Source of the DNA: Desulfobacterales bacterium
Lineage (GTDB): Bacteria; Desulfobacterota; Desulfobacteria; Desulfobacterales; Desulfosalsimonadaceae
Assembly: GCA_018224315.1 (NCBI GenBank)
Contig: JAGTVF010000316.1
Span: 1 to 7,144 of the forward strand
Direction: 5' to 3'
Length of the DNA: 7,144 nt
The number at the start of each line of letters is the position of its first letter. Position 1 is the stretch's first letter. The notes under the pieces are model-generated. The model was not told the origin of the DNA, made no database searches, and saw only the letters and a program-made list of their open reading frames with translations. The position numbers were made by a program, and so were the translations under genes. Of the stretch, positions 4,502 to 7,144 are shown piece by piece.

Positions 4502-6169
4502 CTATTGCGGCCGGTGATCAAACACGATTTCCACCCGTCTGTTGCGGGCCCTGCCTTGTGCGGTTTCATTGGATGCAACCGGATTTTGCTGCCCAAGCCC
4601 TTTTGAATCGATTTTTCCGGAATCCACCCCGTTTCCGATCAGATAGCTTTTGACCATGTTTGCCCGGATTCTGGAAAGGTGCAGATTGTATCGCGGATCG
4701 CCAAGGGAATCCGAATGTCCCGTTACCCTGGCTTTCAGGCCGGAATTTTCAATAAGCAGCCGTTTGACCCGGTCCAGGGTTTCAATGGAAGCTTCATCCA
4801 GGCCATAGGTACCGTTTTGAAAATACACGGCGAATTTTTCATCCGCATACGGTGCAGCCTCTACCCGCGCAATCGCTTTGGGCGCCGGCGGATCTGAACG
4901 GGTCGCCACTATTGTTTCATCAGCAGTATTCTCAATGGGTTCCAAAGTAAATGGAGTTTGTGCAACCTGTATCTCCGGGCTGGTTGCGGACTGCGGATTT
5001 TTTCCCGGTGCTTCTGCCAAAGATTCGCCCGAATCGGTTTTGCGTCCGGATCGCTCACCCGGGTTTTGCAATGGGGGCTTTACACTGTTTTCCGGTACAG
5101 GCCCGGGTTCGGGGGGATGTTCCGATTGCGCCGTTTTTTGACCGGCCTGCTCTGTTTCGGAATTGGATGCAAACCATCCAGCGGATTCAGGAATCCACTG
5201 GTACGTAACATACCCACCGATCAGGAAAAACAGCAATATCACCATAGCGACCGGCCTTGTCTTTTGGTACCGGGATTGCAGCACCGCCCGGCCGGATTCC
5301 GGCTGTTTTTCGGCGCCTGCCGGCGGCTCTGGTGCATGAACGCGGCCCGCGGGCCGTTCAAAGGAGCGCACCGCCAGGTCCCGGGCGCATTCGGCAACAA
5401 TATCTTCGGAGATCTGTTTTTTATCCCCGGCATAAGCGCTGAGCAGTGCGTGATCGCATATAATATTGATCAGGCGCGGAAACCCGCTTGAAAATTCGTA
5501 TATGCGGTCCACCGCCTTTTTTGCAAAAAGATCCTTTTTGGCGCCGGCCACCTTTTGTCGGTGACCGATATACTCGCCCACTTCTTTTCTGCTCAGCGGT
5601 TCAAGATGATAGCTGAGCGTGATGCGCTGGCGTATGGCCCGGCTTCTGTGATCCAGGAGCATGTCATTGAATTCTTCCTGGCCCACGAAAAAAACATTCA
5701 AAAGCTTGGCATTGGGTTTTTCAAGGTTGGACAATGCCCGGATTTCTTCAAGGAGTTTATAGGTCAGACGCTGGGCTTCATCAACGATCAGCAAAACGGT
5801 TCTTCCCAGGTAATGCTGCCGGTTAAGAAATTTCTCAAAAGCCACAAGAAACGGGCCCCTGGATGAAAACGTTTCGTTCATCCCCAGCCTGTCGGCCAGG
5901 ATATTGATAAAATCCATCAGATCCAGCCTGGGATCGGGTATCCGGGCCACCAGGACCCCTGAAGCATCCAGGTTTTCCAAAAGGGCGTTTAACAGCGTGG
6001 TCTTGCCCGTGCCCACATCGCCGGTCAGCAAAAGGAAACCGCGATTTTCCAGAACACCGTATTTAAGAAAGGAAAGGGCTTCTGCATGCTTTTCGCCCAG
6101 CCAGAGAAACGCAGGATCGGCATTAATCTGAAACGGCTTGATATTAAAGCCGAAATGCGCGTGATACAT
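4502..6169 (-). CDS. ExeA/GspA-like AAA+ ATPase fused to an OmpA-like peptidoglycan-binding domain
   Basis: 555 residues from the ATG at 6169 (557 from the ATG at 6175; numbering below uses the longer form). The N-terminal 270 residues are an ExeA/GspA-type ATPase: lead-in MYHAHFGFNIKPF, Walker A GDVGTGKT (52-59), Walker B LLIVDEAQ (128-135), sensor-1 region NVFFVGQ (160-166), arginine-rich RSRAIRQR (177-184), and SGFPRLINIICDHAL (230-244). One membrane helix follows at about 308-326, then a Pro/Glu/Ser-rich linker (about 340-440). The C-terminus (447-552) is an OmpA-like domain: VTGHSDSLGDPRYNLHLSRI with Asp489, and Arg504 fifteen residues on, matching the diaminopimelate-contacting Asp/Arg pair of OmpA. 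Expected topology: ATPase in cytoplasm, OmpA domain bound to peptidoglycan. ExeA helps secretin assembly through the cell wall; related ATPases occur in exosortase/EPS loci. No GspB partner is visible. MscS lies 193 bp upstream on the same strand. Confidence 0.95.
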   Translation of the reverse strand: MYHAHFGFNIKPFQINADPAFLWLGEKHAEALSFLKYGVLENRGFLLLTGDVGTGKTTLLNALLENLDASGVLVARIPDPRLDLMDFINILADRLGMNETFSSRGPFLVAFEKFLNRQHYLGRTVLLIVDEAQRLTYKLLEEIRALSNLEKPNAKLLNVFFVGQEEFNDMLLDHRSRAIRQRITLSYHLEPLSRKEVGEYIGHRQKVAGAKKDLFAKKAVDRIYEFSSGFPRLINIICDHALLSAYAGDKKQISEDIVAECARDLAVRSFERPAGRVHAPEPPAGAEKQPESGRAVLQSRYQKTRPVAMVILLFFLIGGYVTYQWIPESAGWFASNSETEQAGQKTAQSEHPPEPGPVPENSVKPPLQNPGERSGRKTDSGESLAEAPGKNPQSATSPEIQVAQTPFTLEPIENTADETIVATRSDPPAPKAIARVEAAPYADEKFAVYFQNGTYGLDEASIETLDRVKRLLIENSGLKARVTGHSDSLGDPRYNLHLSRIRANMVKSYLIGNGVDSGKIDSKGLGQQNPVASNETAQGRARNRRVEIVFDHRPQ

Positions 6170-6362
6170 TGGCATGTCCTCTTTTCAGATTGGAGTTTGC
6201 GGTCAGGGCGGCTTCACGCCGGATTCAGGCAGGCAGCAACGGCCGGCAAATACTGACCTTTTGAACCAAAAATAAACCCGTCTGAACTGTTGTCCAATGA
6301 AAACCCGCGAATCAATCGAAAAAAGAGGGCATTGGGCCAATTGTTGACAGCTTTTGCGCAAA
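6170..6362. other. Intergenic region between the MscS and ATPase genes
   Basis: 193 bp. A perfect 10-bp palindrome, TTTGCGCAAA (6353-6362), abuts the MscS stop codon. Further on (minus-strand direction) comes a T-run at 6319-6324 preceded only by a very weak stem (GGC/GCC), too weak to call a terminator. No good -35/-10 pair on the minus strand was found; the closest is TTGGAC with TATTTT 17 bp on. Read-through from the MscS gene is therefore plausible. Confidence 0.4.
6177..6181 (-). promoter_or_regulatory. Ribosome binding site favouring the second ATG of the ATPase gene
   Basis: GAGGA on the minus strand. The GAGG lies 8 nt from the ATG at 6167-6169 but only 2 nt from the ATG at 6173-6175. 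ExeA-like proteins usually begin M-Y, which also favours the second ATG. Confidence 0.6.
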
Positions 6363-7144
6363 TCAGGGCGTCGGATCCGGCTTGTCTTTTTCGTCAGCAG
6401 CTCCGACTTCTTCGACCACATCCTCGGAAGCCTGCTTTTCAGATGCAACCTGTATTTCCGGATCTGCTTCAGGCTCGGATTCGACCGCCGGGGCGGATAG
6501 TCCGGGTTTTTGCGCCTCCATGGCCAGCCGCATGGGCGGGGCGGAACCGTCTTTATCCGCCCCGAACCAGACCGTGGTGTGGGGAAACGGAATTTCAATG
6601 CCCCGTTCATCAAAGATATGCTTCATCCGTTCCAGAAAGGCCCGCTTGACGGAAAACTGCTGCATGGGGCGGGTCTTTAACCGCACCCGGATTTCAACAG
6701 CCGAATCCCCTATATTGTTCATGCCAAAAACCTCCAGCTCCCCGGTTATCTGCCGACCCCAGACTGCATCGGCCCGGAGTTCTGCGGCTGTATCCTGCAG
6801 GGCCTGCACCACGTCGCCGTAGCGCTCCCGATAGGCCACCCCGGCGTCGATCAAGGCATATGCGTAATCCCGGTTGTAATTGGTCACCGTGGTCACCTGG
6901 CTGAAGGGAATCAGATGAACGGTTCCTGCCAGATCCCTTAGGGTCACAGTCCGGACCGTGAGATGCTCCACGGTGCCGCTGTGACCGCCGGCCTCCACCC
7001 AATCGCCCACAGTCAGGGCATCTTCCAGCAATATAAACGCACCGGTGATCATATCCTGTACCAGGGTCTGGGCCCCGAAGCCCACGGCCAGGCCGATGAC
7101 CCCGGCACCGGCAAGAAGGGGGCCGATATTGATTCCAAGCCGGG
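6363..7144 (-). CDS. MscS-family small-conductance mechanosensitive channel, C-terminal part with acidic tail
   Basis: 259 residues are visible; the N-terminal membrane helices lie beyond the right edge. The visible part opens in the pore-lining TM3 helix, with the Gly/Ala packing typical of MscS (GPLLAGAGVIGLAVGFGAQT). Then come LVQDMITGAFILLED, the start of the cytoplasmic beta domain; VGDWVEAGGHSGTVEHLTVR; HLIPFSQVTTVTNYNRDYAY; the alpha/beta domain; and the closing RGIEIPFPHTTVWFG. After the usual MscS end come about 65 extra residues rich in Glu, Asp, Ala and Pro, ending DEKDKPDPTP. Such channels open under membrane tension to release solutes during hypo-osmotic shock. The frame continues through GTG 7085 without a stop, and the true start is outside. 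It is followed on the same strand by the ExeA-OmpA gene. The tail contains PEIQVA, also found in the ATPase linker. Confidence 0.95.
   Translation of the reverse strand, partial: RLGINIGPLLAGAGVIGLAVGFGAQTLVQDMITGAFILLEDALTVGDWVEAGGHSGTVEHLTVRTVTLRDLAGTVHLIPFSQVTTVTNYNRDYAYALIDAGVAYRERYGDVVQALQDTAAELRADAVWGRQITGELEVFGMNNIGDSAVEIRVRLKTRPMQQFSVKRAFLERMKHIFDERGIEIPFPHTTVWFGADKDGSAPPMRLAMEAQKPGLSAPAVESEPEADPEIQVASEKQASEDVVEEVGAADEKDKPDPTP

Noticed and set aside
4958..5491. 177-codon plus-strand frame opposite the ATPase gene
   Set aside because: Cys/Arg/Phe-rich shadow of the linker and membrane segment, with no initiation signal.
6344..6349. Perfect TTGACA on the plus strand after the MscS stop
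   Set aside because: No -10 at 15-19 bp and no plus-strand gene downstream within the window.
6382..6822. 146-codon plus-strand frame opposite the MscS gene
   Set aside because: Ser/Ala-rich translation is the mirror of the acidic tail codons; MscS motifs on the other strand are decisive.

Overview
The window looks like an ordinary chromosomal stretch of a Gram-negative, moderately GC-rich bacterium. Gram-negative: there is a secreted beta-barrel ending in Phe, and an inner-membrane ATPase with a periplasmic OmpA-type peptidoglycan-binding domain. The gene mix (AcuI/YhdH reductase, HAD type II hydrolase, DUF72, ExeA-like ATPase, BBP2-like barrel, lipoprotein-type glycine-betaine binding protein) would suit an anaerobic Desulfobacterota member. 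That placement is an inference from gene style, not a phylogenetic result. I see no tRNA, rRNA, CRISPR array, IS element or phage gene.

Layout, left to right. (1) 1-332, minus: N-terminal part of an OpuAC/ProX-type glycine-betaine substrate-binding lipoprotein. It runs off the left edge, probably starts at a CTG codon, and has a good promoter at 374-402. (2) 587-1336, minus: a DUF72 (YecE-like) protein whose ribosome binding site selects a TTG start. (3) 1337-1597: a divergent control region with two TGCCGGCA palindromes, each just upstream of a TTGACA box, one facing each gene. (4) 1598-2539, plus: a secreted outer-membrane beta-barrel protein resembling the BBP2 family. (5) 2536-3531, minus: an AcuI/YhdH-type acryloyl-CoA reductase whose stop codon interlocks with the barrel gene's stop. 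(6) 3532-3769: a second divergent control region with a 26-bp inverted repeat, an 11-bp direct repeat and a strong promoter for the next gene. (7) 3770-4474, plus: a HAD type II hydrolase with altered motifs I and II. (8) 4502-6169, minus: an ExeA/GspA-like AAA+ ATPase joined through one membrane helix and a Pro/Glu-rich linker to an OmpA-like peptidoglycan-binding domain. (9) 6363-7144, minus: the C-terminal two-thirds or so of an MscS-family mechanosensitive channel with a long acidic tail, running off the right edge.

There is no single obvious pathway. Four of the seven genes act in or on the envelope, and two of these (betaine binding protein, MscS) concern osmotic balance. The MscS and ATPase genes share a strand, are 193 bp apart and could be co-transcribed. 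AcuI and the HAD protein are soluble enzymes read divergently from a shared control region. The barrel protein and the ExeA-like ATPase each resemble families often seen in exopolysaccharide/exosortase loci, but no other gene of such a locus is visible. I found no convincing new defence or mobile system. The points most worth following up are the paired palindromes, the ATPase-OmpA fusion, the CTG start, the AcuI/HAD inverted repeat, and a 17-of-18-base identity between the ATPase linker and the MscS tail.
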